A stretch of DNA of 64,000 bases from Flavobacterium psychrophilum (GTDB taxonomy: Bacteria > Bacteroidota > Bacteroidia > Flavobacteriales > Flavobacteriaceae). The stretch is from NCBI GenBank assembly GCA_945890865.1, contig CAMDDB010000004.1, positions 137,224 to 201,223 on the forward strand, given 5' to 3'. A model generated the notes under the pieces. It made no database searches. It saw nothing but the letters and a program-made list of their open reading frames with translations, and was not told the DNA's origin. The translations under genes and the position numbers were made by a program. This document shows positions 9,485 through 19,059 of the stretch, piece after piece (the first letter of the stretch is position 1; every line of letters starts with the position of its first letter).

Positions 9485-10420
9485 TTACTCCTTCTGTAAA
9501 AATACTTCGGCCATCATACAGCGAGCGCTTCCACCACCACAGGCTTCGATGGTGTCTAAACTAGAGCTAATAATTGTAACGTGTTCTTCTAATTGTGCCA
9601 CTTGTTTTTTGGTCAGACTTTGATGTGCTGAAGCACTCATGACTAAAAAGCGTCGGTCATCGGTTCCTTTTACTTCTAACATGTTTCCAGCAAAATTATT
9701 TACCTGGTCTTCGGTAATTAAAATCACTTCTTTTTCGTCGCCTTTTAGACTGTCTAAGACCATTTTGCGTTCTTTTTTATCATCGATACAATCGGCGCAA
9801 ATTACAGCAAAGGTTTCTCCTATACATAGAATTACATTGGTATGATAAATATGCTTTCTTGATCCATCAACTGTTTGAAACGCTTCAAAAATTACTGGCG
9901 TAAATTCAAAATCTTCACAAAACTCAATAAACAACTCTTCATCGGCTCTGGGCGACAAGGCACAATAAGCCTTCCCATTAGCTCTATCTAAGACAATGCT
10001 CCCCGTTCCCTCCAAAAAAATAGCATCTTCTTCTGCCGAAGTATAATCCATTATTTCATTAATGATAAAACCTTCTGCTTCCAGTCGATCTAACACATCT
10101 TCTCTTCTTTCTAATCGACGATTCTCTGCAAACATAGGATACAAAACAACATCTCCGTTTTCATGAAATGAAATCCAGTTGTTAGGAAAAATACTGTCGG
10201 GAGTGTCTGGGCTAAGCGTATCATCCACAACAATAACGTTGAGTCCAATCGTTTTTAATTTTTGGACAAAAGTATCAAACTCTTCTTGGGCTTTAGCATT
10301 TACAGATGCTGGCGTTAAATTATCGAGTACTTTTTGGTAATAATTATTCACAGCAGTTTGCTCGTTCATACGAAAAGCTACCGGACGAATCATGACAATG
10401 GAGTTGGTGGTTTGGTTCAT
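9485..10420 (-). CDS. ctlX: Citrulline-utilisation hydrolase CtlX-type (arginine deiminase-related)
   Basis: Member of the guanidino-group-modifying enzyme superfamily (pentein fold), 311 residues, cytoplasmic. Expected catalytic features are present: an acidic motif E-E-D-A-I-F-L-E-G-T-G-S, the histidine in Y-H-T-N-V, and a C-terminal nucleophile Cys301 in G-G-G-S-A-R-C-M. The N-terminus (S-I-V-M-I-R-P-V-A-F-R) matches CtlX-like proteins, whose Francisella member is linked to citrulline use. The gene follows the dimethylargininase-like gene with a 76-bp gap, so the two probably share a transcript. Substrate specificity is inferred from family resemblance only. Confidence 0.82.
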   Translation of the reverse strand: MNQTTNSIVMIRPVAFRMNEQTAVNNYYQKVLDNLTPASVNAKAQEEFDTFVQKLKTIGLNVIVVDDTLSPDTPDSIFPNNWISFHENGDVVLYPMFAENRRLERREDVLDRLEAEGFIINEIMDYTSAEEDAIFLEGTGSIVLDRANGKAYCALSPRADEELFIEFCEDFEFTPVIFEAFQTVDGSRKHIYHTNVILCIGETFAVICADCIDDKKERKMVLDSLKGDEKEVILITEDQVNNFAGNMLEVKGTDDRRFLVMSASAHQSLTKKQVAQLEEHVTIISSSLDTIEACGGGSARCMMAEVFLQKE

Positions 10421-10440
10421 GTTTTTATGTTTATTGTTAT

Positions 10441-10491
10441 TGGTTTATAGTTTTTGGTTTTTTAACAATAAACCATAGGCTAAAAACCACA
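10441..10491. repeat. Imperfect inverted repeat between the two guanidino-enzyme genes
   Basis: TGGTTTAT at 10441-10448 pairs with ATAAACCA at 10468-10475. TTTTTGG at 10451-10457 also partly matches CTAAAAACCA just beyond. The element lies in the 76-bp gap between the dimethylargininase-like gene and ctlX, and as RNA would fold just upstream of ctlX. Its function is unknown. Confidence 0.5.
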
Positions 10492-10496
10492 AATAG

Positions 10497-11411
10497 TTAA
10501 TCTCTAATTAAAGGCAAAGTTGAACAACGCAACAAGCCTTCTTGCTTGGCTATTTCGGCATACGGAATTTCTTCAACGGTAAATCCTTGTTTTCGCAACC
10601 AATTATTCAAACGGGTAAAATTCTTTTCCGAAACAACTACATTGGGATTAATAGAAAAAATATTGGAATTCATGTGATACATTTCTTCTCTTTCGATGTG
10701 AAACAAATTTTCTTTTCCAAATAATTTCAATAAAAACACATAATCTGCTTCCTCTCGAAAACCACTTTTGTAGATGATTCCTTTATTATTTCCTAGGGGT
10801 TGAAAACAACAGTCTAAATGCAATGCATTGTCTCGTGGTTCTATTTTTGATTTTACTAAATCAAACTCTTTTACAATTTTATTTGGGAATAATTCTTTGA
10901 TATAGTTGACCCCTTGCCAATTTGTTCTGGCCGTGATATAATCTTTATAATCGGATCCTTTATACGTACCCACAAAAATATAATCATTCCATAACATTAC
11001 GTCACCGCCTTCAATATGCACTTCTTCAGGAGGGCGCACAACTTTGGTAGGATCGATTTGATCAATAATGTATTGAATGGCATCTAATTCGCGTTCTCTA
11101 TCGGGTAATATATTCGCTTTGATAAAAATATCATCTATAACAAACCCAATATCACGAGTAAAAATCTGATTGTAATTGGCAATGATTTCTGGACGAAACA
11201 CTGTAACTCCATATTTTTGAAACACCTCATTAAAAGCCTGCATTTCTAGAACCATATCTGCTTCTATAGGATAGGTCCCCGCTTTTATGTGTTCTAATGA
11301 TTTTGGATCATAGGCCTCTTCAATGGTGGGAGTTGGCCCATTACTAATGGCCGTACCCAATACCACGGCCCTCAATGGGGAAGTTTCGTTTTTTACATGT
11401 AATGACAACAT
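10497..11411 (-). CDS. Dimethylargininase / amidinotransferase-like protein
   Basis: Guanidino-modifying enzyme superfamily protein of 304 residues. Visible features are E-G-G-D-V-M (acidic substrate-guanidinium contact), the catalytic-type histidine in N-A-L-H-L-D-C-C, and a C-terminal Cys296 nucleophile in L-L-R-C-S-T-L-P-L. This layout is shared by dimethylarginine hydrolases, arginine deiminases and amidinotransferases, and the sequence alone does not separate them. It is the first gene of a probable two-gene unit with ctlX, suggesting linked handling of arginine- or citrulline-type compounds. Calls such as arginine deiminase or glycine amidinotransferase are possible. Confidence 0.8.
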   Translation of the reverse strand: MLSLHVKNETSPLRAVVLGTAISNGPTPTIEEAYDPKSLEHIKAGTYPIEADMVLEMQAFNEVFQKYGVTVFRPEIIANYNQIFTRDIGFVIDDIFIKANILPDRERELDAIQYIIDQIDPTKVVRPPEEVHIEGGDVMLWNDYIFVGTYKGSDYKDYITARTNWQGVNYIKELFPNKIVKEFDLVKSKIEPRDNALHLDCCFQPLGNNKGIIYKSGFREEADYVFLLKLFGKENLFHIEREEMYHMNSNIFSINPNVVVSEKNFTRLNNWLRKQGFTVEEIPYAEIAKQEGLLRCSTLPLIRD

Positions 11412-11452
11412 ATTGGTGTATTTATACTGTGCTTATTGGTTTAGCTTGTAAG

Positions 11453-11484
11453 CAAATATAGGAAATTGAAATGAGATAGTACAA
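11453..11484 (-). promoter_or_regulatory. Promoter of the dimethylargininase-like/ctlX unit
   Basis: On the minus strand, TTG (11484-11482) is followed after 21 bp by TATATTTG (11460-11453). This is an exact match to TTG-N17-23-TAnnTTTG. It lies 41 bp upstream of the start codon. Confidence 0.7.
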
Positions 11485-11502
11485 TCAAATTTGGGTTGTA
11501 AA

Positions 11503-11528
11503 ATAAAAAACCCATCTTTCGATGGGTT
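11503..11528 (-). terminator. Rho-independent terminator of gltA
   Basis: A 7-bp perfect stem (11509-11515 with 11522-11528, loop of 6) is followed on the minus strand by a T-rich tract. It lies 5 bp after the gltA stop codon. Confidence 0.85.
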
Positions 11529-11533
11529 GTAAA

Positions 11534-12817
11534 TTATCTGTTCTTTACGTCTTTAAAATCGCGTAAAGGATACCCAGTATAAACTTGTCTTGGACGTCCA
11601 ATAGGTTCTTTATTGATACGCATTTCTTTCCATTGTGCAATCCAACCTGGTAAGCGACCAATAGCAAACAATACGGTGAACATCTCTACCGGAATTCCCA
11701 TTGCACGATAAATAATTCCGGAATAGAAATCTACGTTTGGATATAAATTTCTTGATTTGAAATAGTCATCTTCTAAAGCTACTTTTTCCAACTGTTTTGC
11801 AATATCTAACAAAGGATCATCAACCCCTAAAGCAGTCAAAACATCATCTGCCGCTTTTTTTATAATAGTAGCTCTTGGGTCGAAATTTTTATAAACACGG
11901 TGTCCAAATCCCATCAAACGGAACGGATCATCTTTATCTTTTGCTTTTAAAACAAATTTGGCTACATCACCACCATTATTATGAATTTCTTGCAACATTT
12001 CTAACACCGCTTGATTAGCTCCCCCATGAAGTGGTCCCCATAAGGCAGAAACACCTGCTGAAATAGAAGCAAATAATCCCGCATGAGAAGAACCTACTAT
12101 ACGTACAGTAGAAGTGGAACAGTTTTGTTCGTGATCGGCGTGAAGGATAAATAATTTATCTAATGCCGCTACCACTTTAGGATCTGATTTGTATGGTCCA
12201 GTAGGCAATTCAAACATCAAACGCATAAAGTTTTCTACATACCCTTTGTTGTTATCATAATAATTTAAAGGAAACCCCATAGATTTTCTATAGGTCCAAG
12301 TTGCAATTACTAGGAATTTACCTATTGTTTTACAAACGGCCTCATACATTTCTTTTTCATTGTGAGGATTGACCGACTTTGGATTGAAAGCTGTTAATGC
12401 ACTTGTTAATGAAGCTAACACACCCATTGGATGCGCTGTTTTTGGAAAACCATCAATAATGTTTTTCATTTCTTCATTGACTAAGGTATACTTACGAATA
12501 TCATTTTCGAATTTTTCTAATTGAGCAGTAGTAGGCAATTCTCCAAAAATTAATAAGTAAGAAACTTCCATGAAATTAGCTTTGTCGGCTAGATCTTCGA
12601 TAGCATATCCTCTATATCGAAGGATTCCTTCTTCTCCATCTAAAAAAGTAATTTCACTTGTACAAGATCCTGAATTTTTGTATCCTGGATCGATAGTTAT
12701 AGCACCAGATGCACTACGTAATTTGTCGATGTCGATAGCTACCTCATTTTCAGTTCCTACGATAACAGGAAACTCATACCTTTTGCCATCAAGTTCTAAT
12801 ACTGCAATATTTGACAT
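11534..12817 (-). CDS. gltA: Citrate synthase
   Basis: Condenses oxaloacetate and acetyl-CoA in the first TCA-cycle step. The 427-residue length and an N-terminal beta-rich extension fit the hexameric type II enzyme of Gram-negative bacteria. Catalytic motifs are present: H-A-D-H-E-Q-N and G-P-L-H-G-G-A-N with the two active-site histidines, and G-F-G-H-R-V-Y-K-N-F-D-P-R-A with the catalytic Asp. It is monocistronic, with a terminator directly after the stop codon and another (for eno) in the gap before it. The upstream TAAATTCG at 12865-12858 resembles a -7 box, but I found no -33 partner. Confidence 0.98.
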   Translation of the reverse strand: MSNIAVLELDGKRYEFPVIVGTENEVAIDIDKLRSASGAITIDPGYKNSGSCTSEITFLDGEEGILRYRGYAIEDLADKANFMEVSYLLIFGELPTTAQLEKFENDIRKYTLVNEEMKNIIDGFPKTAHPMGVLASLTSALTAFNPKSVNPHNEKEMYEAVCKTIGKFLVIATWTYRKSMGFPLNYYDNNKGYVENFMRLMFELPTGPYKSDPKVVAALDKLFILHADHEQNCSTSTVRIVGSSHAGLFASISAGVSALWGPLHGGANQAVLEMLQEIHNNGGDVAKFVLKAKDKDDPFRLMGFGHRVYKNFDPRATIIKKAADDVLTALGVDDPLLDIAKQLEKVALEDDYFKSRNLYPNVDFYSGIIYRAMGIPVEMFTVLFAIGRLPGWIAQWKEMRINKEPIGRPRQVYTGYPLRDFKDVKNR

Positions 12818-12924
12818 ATATTTATTGGATATTATATTAACTATTTTATGTAATATGCGAATTTAACAATTAATACGGAAACGATAAAGAAAATAACATT
12901 ATTTTATGGTTAATTACTATACAT

Positions 12925-12958
12925 AAAAAACCTCTCAAAATTATCATCTTGAGAGGTT
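12925..12958 (-). terminator. Rho-independent terminator of eno
   Basis: A perfect 10-bp stem (12929-12938 with 12949-12958, loop of 10) is followed on the minus strand by six T residues. It is 66 bp past the eno stop codon. A weaker inverted repeat (A-A-C-C-T-A-A-C-C type) lies between them at about 12976-13019. Confidence 0.88.
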
Positions 12959-13024
12959 AACTATTTTTGTACTAAACCTAACCTTCCCCATTACAAAGTA
13001 AAAGTGTTTAGGATAGGTTGCGTA

Positions 13025-14326
<1,302 letters not shown>

Positions 14327-14357
14327 TTATTTATAGTTAGTATTTTAAGAATAATAA

Positions 14358-14383
14358 CAAATTTAAAACTTAAAATTGAACAA
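14358..14383 (-). promoter_or_regulatory. Possible promoter of eno
   Basis: TAAATTTG on the minus strand (14365-14358) is a perfect -7 box 38 bp upstream of the eno start. The nearest TTG (14383-14381) leaves only 15 bp of spacer, shorter than the usual 17-23, so the -33 assignment is weak. Confidence 0.45.
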
Positions 14384-14420
14384 TATTCTGAAATTCAAAA
14401 AACTTATAAACGATAACGTT

Positions 14421-15530
14421 TTAGTTGCTTGCAGATTTTATATTTTCGATAAATTGATCAAATAAATAGCTAGAATCGTGAGGTCCTGGACTCGCTTCTG
14501 GGTGGTATTGCACAGAAAAACAATTCTTGGATTTCATACGCATACCTGCTACAGTTCCATCATTCAAGTGTTCGTGTGTCAATTCAAAATCGGGATGGTT
14601 ATCTAAGGCTTCGCGCACTATGGCAAATCCATGATTTTGAGAGGTGATTTCACCTTTTCCGGTAAGAATATTTTTTACAGGATGATTGATTCCACGATGA
14701 CCATTGAACATCTTATAGGTCGAAATTCCATTGGCTAAACCAATAATTTGGTGCCCTAAGCAAATTCCGAATAAAGGTTTATTTTCATTTAATATTTTTT
14801 TGGCTACTTCTTGAGCTGAAACCAGTGGTTCTGGATCACCAGGTCCATTAGACAAAAAATAACCATCTGGATTGAATGCTTTCAATTCTTCAAACGAGGC
14901 ATTGTAAGGAAATACTTTAATATAACAATCTCTTTGAGACAGATTGCGTAATATATTGGTTTTGATTCCTAAATCTAGGGCAGAAATTTTATACTTAGCC
15001 GTTTTATCTCCGAAGAAATAGGGTTCAGTGGTTGATACTTTAGAAGCTAATTCTAAGCCGTTCATTTCGGGAACCTTAGCTAATTTAACTTTTAGTTCTT
15101 CGATTGGGGTTCCATCGGTACAAATAACCGCATTCATGGCACCATTATCTCGAATGTAACTCACTAAGGCTCTTGTGTCGACATCTGAAATAACGATAAG
15201 ATTTTGTTTTTTCAAATAGTCAAATAAACTTTCTGAAGCATCTTCACGAGAGTAATTAAAGCTAAAATTTTTACAAACCAATCCTGAAATTTTCACTGAA
15301 TCGGATTCCACTTCTTTTTCATTGATACCATAGTTTCCAATGTGCGCATTGGTGGTAACCATGATTTGACCAAAGTAGGAAGGATCGGTAAAAATTTCTT
15401 GATAGCCTGTAGTTCCTGTGTTGAAAGCTACTTCTCCAAAAGTAACTCCTTCGATTCCGATAGATTTGCCGTGAAAAATAGTTCCGTCTTTTAGCAATAA
15501 AACGGCTTTAGCTCGATTGTTGTATTTCAT
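14421..15530 (-). CDS. carA: Carbamoyl-phosphate synthase small (glutaminase) subunit
   Basis: Hydrolyses glutamine and passes ammonia to CarB for carbamoyl phosphate, feeding pyrimidine and arginine synthesis. The protein has 369 residues. The N-terminal CPSase small domain includes G-T-T-G-Y-Q-E-I-F-T-D-P-S-Y. The class I glutamine amidotransferase domain has the nucleophile in G-I-C-L-G-H-Q-I and the His/Glu pair in Y-H-P-E-A-S-P-G-P. The ATG at 15530 is preferred over an in-frame TTG at 15554, because that TTG lies inside the promoter -7 box. No carB lies nearby. A short 5-bp hairpin at the stop codon (14408-14421) is too weak to call a terminator. Confidence 0.97.
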   Translation of the reverse strand: MKYNNRAKAVLLLKDGTIFHGKSIGIEGVTFGEVAFNTGTTGYQEIFTDPSYFGQIMVTTNAHIGNYGINEKEVESDSVKISGLVCKNFSFNYSREDASESLFDYLKKQNLIVISDVDTRALVSYIRDNGAMNAVICTDGTPIEELKVKLAKVPEMNGLELASKVSTTEPYFFGDKTAKYKISALDLGIKTNILRNLSQRDCYIKVFPYNASFEELKAFNPDGYFLSNGPGDPEPLVSAQEVAKKILNENKPLFGICLGHQIIGLANGISTYKMFNGHRGINHPVKNILTGKGEITSQNHGFAIVREALDNHPDFELTHEHLNDGTVAGMRMKSKNCFSVQYHPEASPGPHDSSYLFDQFIENIKSASN

Positions 15531-15551
15531 TGTACTGCGTTGTTGTGGTTG

Positions 15552-15582
15552 CAAATTTAGTTATAAAAGTTGTTTTTTTCAA
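15552..15582 (-). promoter_or_regulatory. carA: Promoter of carA
   Basis: TTG (15582-15580), a 20-bp spacer and TAAATTTG (15559-15552) on the minus strand match the Bacteroidota consensus exactly. The carA start is 21 bp downstream, giving a leader of only about 10-16 nt. Confidence 0.78.
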
Positions 15583-15601
15583 CTGTTTAATTCGTAAAAG
15601 C

Positions 15602-15637
15602 AAAAAAAAAGGATAAACTTAAAAAAAGTCTATCCTT
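15602..15637 (-). terminator. Terminator at the end of the ribosomal supercluster
   Basis: A stem of 7 bp plus 2 more bp past one mismatch (15609-15618 with 15628-15637) is followed on the minus strand by a run of T residues at 15610-15602. It lies just after rplQ. A second small hairpin (stem CATGAA, 15648-15663) sits between it and the stop codon. Confidence 0.85.
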
Positions 15638-15664
15638 ATTATTTTCACATGAATGGTTTCATGA

Positions 15665-16174
15665 TTATTCTGTAGCTTCTGTTGTTGAAGAAGTCTCTTC
15701 CGTTTGATCGACAACAGTTGTGTCGGCTACTGGAGCTTCAGGAGTACCTTCTGCTTTTTTCACTTTTCCACGACGAGTTGTTTTCTTCACTTCTTTTTTA
15801 CCACCGTTATAGATTGTATTAAAATCTACTAATTCTATCATTGCCATATCAGCGTTATCTCCTAAACGATTTCCTAATTTGATGATACGTGTGTATCCTC
15901 CTGGACGGTCACCTACTTTAGCAGCAACTTCTCTGAACAATTCAGTAACAGCATATTTATCTCTTAGGTAAGAGAAAACTGTACGACGATTGTGAGTAGT
16001 ATCTTCTTTTGATTTTGTAACTAATGGTTCAACAAATTGTTTTAAAGCTTTAGCTTTAGCAACAGTAGTATTGATACGTTTATGTTCGATTAAAGAACAA
16101 GCCATATTTGCTAACATAGCTCTTCTGTGTCCTTTTTGTCTACTTAAATGATTGAATTTTTTTCCGTGTCTCAT
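15665..16174 (-). CDS. rplQ: 50S ribosomal protein L17, with C-terminal extension
   Basis: Large-subunit protein near the peptide exit tunnel. The conserved core is residues 1 to about 120 (start [10 protein letters not shown]; later [10 protein letters not shown]). The protein has 169 residues against about 127 in E. coli. The extra tail starts with a Lys/Arg-rich stretch (about 125-141) and ends in a Thr/Glu-rich, Ala/Pro-containing low-complexity segment. It is the last gene of the alpha operon, followed by the terminator. Confidence 0.97.
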   Translation of the reverse strand: MRHGKKFNHLSRQKGHRRAMLANMACSLIEHKRINTTVAKAKALKQFVEPLVTKSKEDTTHNRRTVFSYLRDKYAVTELFREVAAKVGDRPGGYTRIIKLGNRLGDNADMAMIELVDFNTIYNGGKKEVKKTTRRGKVKKAEGTPEAPVADTTVVDQTEETSSTTEATE

Positions 16175-16235
16175 GACGTATATTATTTATCTTCATCTTG
16201 CATCAATCCGTAAAGGAGCGCAAAATATGAAGCAA

Positions 16236-17228
16236 TTACTCTTTATCTAATTTATATTTAGTTAAATCCATTCCAAAAGTTAGGTTTTTATTTGCCACTA
16301 ACTCATCTAATTCAGTTAATGATTTTTTACCAAAATTACGGAACTTCATTAGGTCGTTTTTGTTGAAAGAAACCAAATCTCCTAAGGTATCCACTTCCGC
16401 TGCTTTTAAGCAATTTAATGCTCTAACAGATAAGTCCATATCTACTAATTTAGTTTTCAATAATTGTCTCATATGAAGTGATTCTTCATCGTAAGACTCA
16501 GTTTGAGCAATTTCATCTGCCTCAAGCGTAATTCTTTCATCAGAAAACAACATAAAGTGTTGTATCAACGTCTTAGCGGCTTCAGTTAATGCATCTTTAG
16601 GATGAATAGATCCATCTGTAATGATTTCAAAAACTAATTTTTCGTAATCTGTTTTTTGTTCCACACGGAAATTCTCAATAGAATATTTTACATTCTTTAC
16701 TGGAGTGTAAATAGAATCTGTAAAAATAGTTCCTATTGGAGCATTTGATTTTTTGTTCTCTTCTGCAGGAACATAACCTCTACCTTTTTCGATAGAAAGC
16801 TCCAAGTTTAGCGTAGTTTTACTATCTAAATTGCAGATTACTAAATCAGGATTTAACACTTGAAAACCAGAGATGAATTTTTGAAAATCACCTGCAGTAA
16901 TCTTGTCTTTTCCTGAAAGAGAGATAGAAACAGATTCGTTATCAATATCTTCAATTTGACGTTTGAAACGTACTTGTTTAAGATTTAAGATAATTTCTGT
17001 TACATCTTCAACTACACCAGAAATGGTAGAGAACTCATGTTCTACTCCTTCAATTCTTACAGATGTAATTGCATATCCTTCAAGAGAAGAAAGTAAAACT
17101 CTTCTAAGTGCATTACCAACAGTCAATCCATAACCAGGTTCTAAAGGTCTAAATTCGAATTTACCTTCAAAATCGGTGGAATCGATCATGATAACTTTAT
17201 CGGGCTTTTGAAAATTAAATATTGCCAT
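16236..17228 (-). CDS. rpoA: DNA-directed RNA polymerase subunit alpha
   Basis: Dimerises to start RNA polymerase assembly; its C-terminal domain contacts activators and DNA. The protein has 330 residues. The N-terminal domain includes [17 protein letters not shown]. The flexible linker is followed by the helix-hairpin-helix C-terminal domain with [10 protein letters not shown] and F-G-K-K-S-L-T-E-L. The ATG at 17228 (M-A-I-F-N-F-Q-K-P) is the family start; the in-frame TTG at 17246 is disfavoured. It lies 21 bp after rpsD. Confidence 0.98.
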   Translation of the reverse strand: MAIFNFQKPDKVIMIDSTDFEGKFEFRPLEPGYGLTVGNALRRVLLSSLEGYAITSVRIEGVEHEFSTISGVVEDVTEIILNLKQVRFKRQIEDIDNESVSISLSGKDKITAGDFQKFISGFQVLNPDLVICNLDSKTTLNLELSIEKGRGYVPAEENKKSNAPIGTIFTDSIYTPVKNVKYSIENFRVEQKTDYEKLVFEIITDGSIHPKDALTEAAKTLIQHFMLFSDERITLEADEIAQTESYDEESLHMRQLLKTKLVDMDLSVRALNCLKAAEVDTLGDLVSFNKNDLMKFRNFGKKSLTELDELVANKNLTFGMDLTKYKLDKE

Positions 17229-17249
17229 ACTTTCGACTAGTGTCAATTA

Positions 17250-17855
17250 TTATTTGTTATACAACTCAACGATTAGTTGTTCTTTAATATTTTCTGGTAT
17301 TTGAAGTCTTTGAGGTACAGAAACGAAAGTACCTTCTTTTAAATCATTGTTCCAAGTAATCCACTCATAAACTTGAGAGGCACTAGCTAAAGAACGATCG
17401 ATGGCTTCAATAGATTTAGATTTTTCACGAACCGCTACTTTGTCACCTGCTTTTAGGTGATAAGAAGGAACGTTAACCAATTCACCATTAACAGTGATGT
17501 GTCTGTGAACTACTATTTGACGTGCAGCTCTACGAGAAGGAGCAATACCCATTCTGTATACCACATTATCTAAACGAGCTTCACACAATTGAAGTAAAAT
17601 TTCACCTGTTACTCCAGAAGCAGCAGATGCTTTTTTAAATAAATTTCTGAATTGTTTTTCTAGAATTCCGTAAGTGTACTTCGCTTTTTGCTTTTCCATT
17701 AACTGAACTGCATATTCCGATTTTTTACCTCTCTTTTTAGCCAAACCATGTTGCCCTGGAGGGTAATTTCTTTTTTCGAAGGCTTTGTCTTCTCCGAATA
17801 TTGCTTCGCCAAATTTACGAGCAATTTTTGTTTTTGGACCAGTATATCTTGCCAT
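17250..17855 (-). CDS. rpsD: 30S ribosomal protein S4
   Basis: Primary 16S rRNA-binding assembly protein of 201 residues. It has the N-terminal M-A-R-Y-T-G-P-K block, the P-P-G-Q-H-G motif and an S4 RNA-binding domain ([10 protein letters not shown] to [11 protein letters not shown]). In E. coli S4 represses translation of its own operon. Here an unusually long gap of 84 bp precedes the gene and contains a strong hairpin (see 17873-17925), which could be the local control site. Confidence 0.98.
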   Translation of the reverse strand: MARYTGPKTKIARKFGEAIFGEDKAFEKRNYPPGQHGLAKKRGKKSEYAVQLMEKQKAKYTYGILEKQFRNLFKKASAASGVTGEILLQLCEARLDNVVYRMGIAPSRRAARQIVVHRHITVNGELVNVPSYHLKAGDKVAVREKSKSIEAIDRSLASASQVYEWITWNNDLKEGTFVSVPQRLQIPENIKEQLIVELYNK

Positions 17856-17872
17856 TTTAAAAAAATTAAAAA

Positions 17873-17925
17873 AGGTAGGAATTATGAATTCAGGTCTATA
17901 TCCTTCGATAATTATAAACCTACCT
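17873..17925 (-). promoter_or_regulatory. Candidate rpsD leader: hairpin with U-rich tail
   Basis: Read on the minus strand, AGGTAGG (17925-17919) pairs perfectly with CCTACCT (17879-17873). Inside it, AATTAT (17913-17908) pairs with ATAATT (17885-17880), with a 5-nt bulge (17918-17914) on the upstream side and a 22-nt loop. Six T residues and then more T-rich sequence follow, ending at the rpsD start codon 17 nt further. The shape suits either an attenuator or an S4-responsive translational operator in the rpsK-rpsD gap. Confidence 0.6.
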
Positions 17926-17939
17926 ATGTTATACTTAAA

Positions 17940-18323
17940 TTATACTCTTCTTCTTTTCGGAGGACGACATCCGTTGTGTGGCATTGGAGTTACATCAATG
18001 ATTTCTGTAACTTCAACTCCAGAATTATGGATTGATCTAATAGCAGATTCTCTACCATTTCCTGGACCTTTCACATACACTTTAACTTTTTTTAGTCCAG
18101 CTTCAAGAGCTACTTTACTACAATCTTCTGCTGCCATTTGAGCGGCATAAGGCGTATTCTTTTTAGAACCTCTGAAGCCCATTTTACCAGCTGAAGACCA
18201 AGAAATTACTTCACCTTTCTTATTGGTTAAAGAAATGATGATGTTGTTAAAAGTAGCATTAATATGCGCTTCACCCGAAGATTCAACGATAACTTTACGT
18301 TTTTTTGCAGTTGCTTTAGCCAT
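17940..18323 (-). CDS. rpsK: 30S ribosomal protein S11
   Basis: Platform protein of the small subunit, lining the mRNA exit region. The protein has 127 residues and carries [27 protein letters not shown] and the C-terminal [12 protein letters not shown] tail. It lies 11 bp after rpsM. Confidence 0.98.
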   Translation of the reverse strand: MAKATAKKRKVIVESSGEAHINATFNNIIISLTNKKGEVISWSSAGKMGFRGSKKNTPYAAQMAAEDCSKVALEAGLKKVKVYVKGPGNGRESAIRSIHNSGVEVTEIIDVTPMPHNGCRPPKRRRV

Positions 18324-18334
18324 ATTATTACTTA

Positions 18335-18709
18335 TTATTTAGTTGCTTTTTTCTTGTTAGCAACAGTTTTTCTCTTACCTTTTCTAGTTCTAGAATTGTT
18401 TTTAGTTCTTTGACCTCTCAATGGAAGTCCAGCTCTATGGCGAATACCTCTTTGACATCCGATATCCATTAAACGTTTGATGTTTAATTGAATTTCTGAA
18501 CGCAATTCTCCTTCAATTTTAAAATATGACACGGCATCACGGATTGCTCCGATCTCGTCGTCATTCCAATCTTGAACTTTCTTGTCTTCGCTCACTTGAG
18601 CTTTAGCTAAAATATCTTTAGCTCTGCTTTTACCAATACCAAATATGTATGTTAAAGCAATGATTCCTCTTTTCTGTTTAGGTATATCTACCCCTGCAAT
18701 TCTTGCCAT
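18335..18709 (-). CDS. rpsM: 30S ribosomal protein S13
   Basis: Head protein of the small subunit that forms bridges to the large subunit. The protein has 124 residues. It starts [10 protein letters not shown] and carries the helix-turn region [11 protein letters not shown] and [19 protein letters not shown]. The basic Lys-rich tail is usual. It starts 2 bp after the rpmJ stop codon, so translational coupling is likely. Confidence 0.98.
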   Translation of the reverse strand: MARIAGVDIPKQKRGIIALTYIFGIGKSRAKDILAKAQVSEDKKVQDWNDDEIGAIRDAVSYFKIEGELRSEIQLNIKRLMDIGCQRGIRHRAGLPLRGQRTKNNSRTRKGKRKTVANKKKATK

Positions 18710-18711
18710 AA

Positions 18712-18828
18712 TTATCCTTGTCTTTGTTTAAATCTAGGATTCTTTTTGTTAATAACGTATAATCTTCCTTTTCTACGTACAATAATGCACTCGGCACTTC
18801 TCTTTTTAACTGATGCTCTTACTTTCAT
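18712..18828 (-). CDS. rpmJ: 50S ribosomal protein L36, zinc-free form
   Basis: A 38-residue protein, starting [10 protein letters not shown] and ending N-P-R-F-K-Q-R-Q-G, in the conserved infA-rpmJ-rpsM position. Only one of the usual four zinc ligands remains (Cys14). The positions normally Cys11, Cys27 and His32-33 are Ser, Asn and Arg/Phe, so this is a C-minus L36 that should not bind zinc. Confidence 0.95.
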
Positions 18829-18838
18829 TTTAATAGCT

Positions 18839-19054
18839 TTAGTATCTATAAGTAATTCTTGCTTTAGACAAATCGTAAGGACTCATTTCAAGTTTTACCT
18901 TGTCACCTGGTAGTAATTTAATATAATGCATACGCATTTTACCAGAAATATGAGCAATTACAACATGTCCGTTTTCTAACTCTACACGAAACATAGCATT
19001 TGACAATGCTTCAATAATTGTTCCGTCTTGTTCTATTGCTGATTGCTTTGCCAT
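18839..19054 (-). CDS. infA: Translation initiation factor IF-1
   Basis: Small OB-fold factor binding the ribosomal A site during initiation. The protein has 71 residues: [13 protein letters not shown] at the start, then [11 protein letters not shown] and [15 protein letters not shown]. It lies 5 bp downstream of secY. The adk and map genes that often separate secY and infA in other bacteria are absent. Confidence 0.97.
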   Translation of the reverse strand: MAKQSAIEQDGTIIEALSNAMFRVELENGHVVIAHISGKMRMHYIKLLPGDKVKLEMSPYDLSKARITYRY

Positions 19055-19059
19055 AAAAA

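Noticed and set aside
12818..13024. Gap between eno and gltA, checked for a small RNA or riboswitch
   Set aside because: It contains the eno terminator, a weaker inverted repeat and an incomplete gltA -7 box; no further structure or ORF is convincing.
14421..15554. carA start at TTG 15554
   Set aside because: That codon overlaps the TAAATTTG promoter box; ATG at 15530 gives the usual N-terminus.
16236..17246. rpoA start at TTG 17246
   Set aside because: ATG at 17228 gives the family N-terminus M-A-I-F-N-F-Q.
17748..18141. Two plus-strand frames spanning the rpsD-rpsK gap
   Set aside because: Both run antisense through highly conserved ribosomal genes; no membrane or domain pattern.
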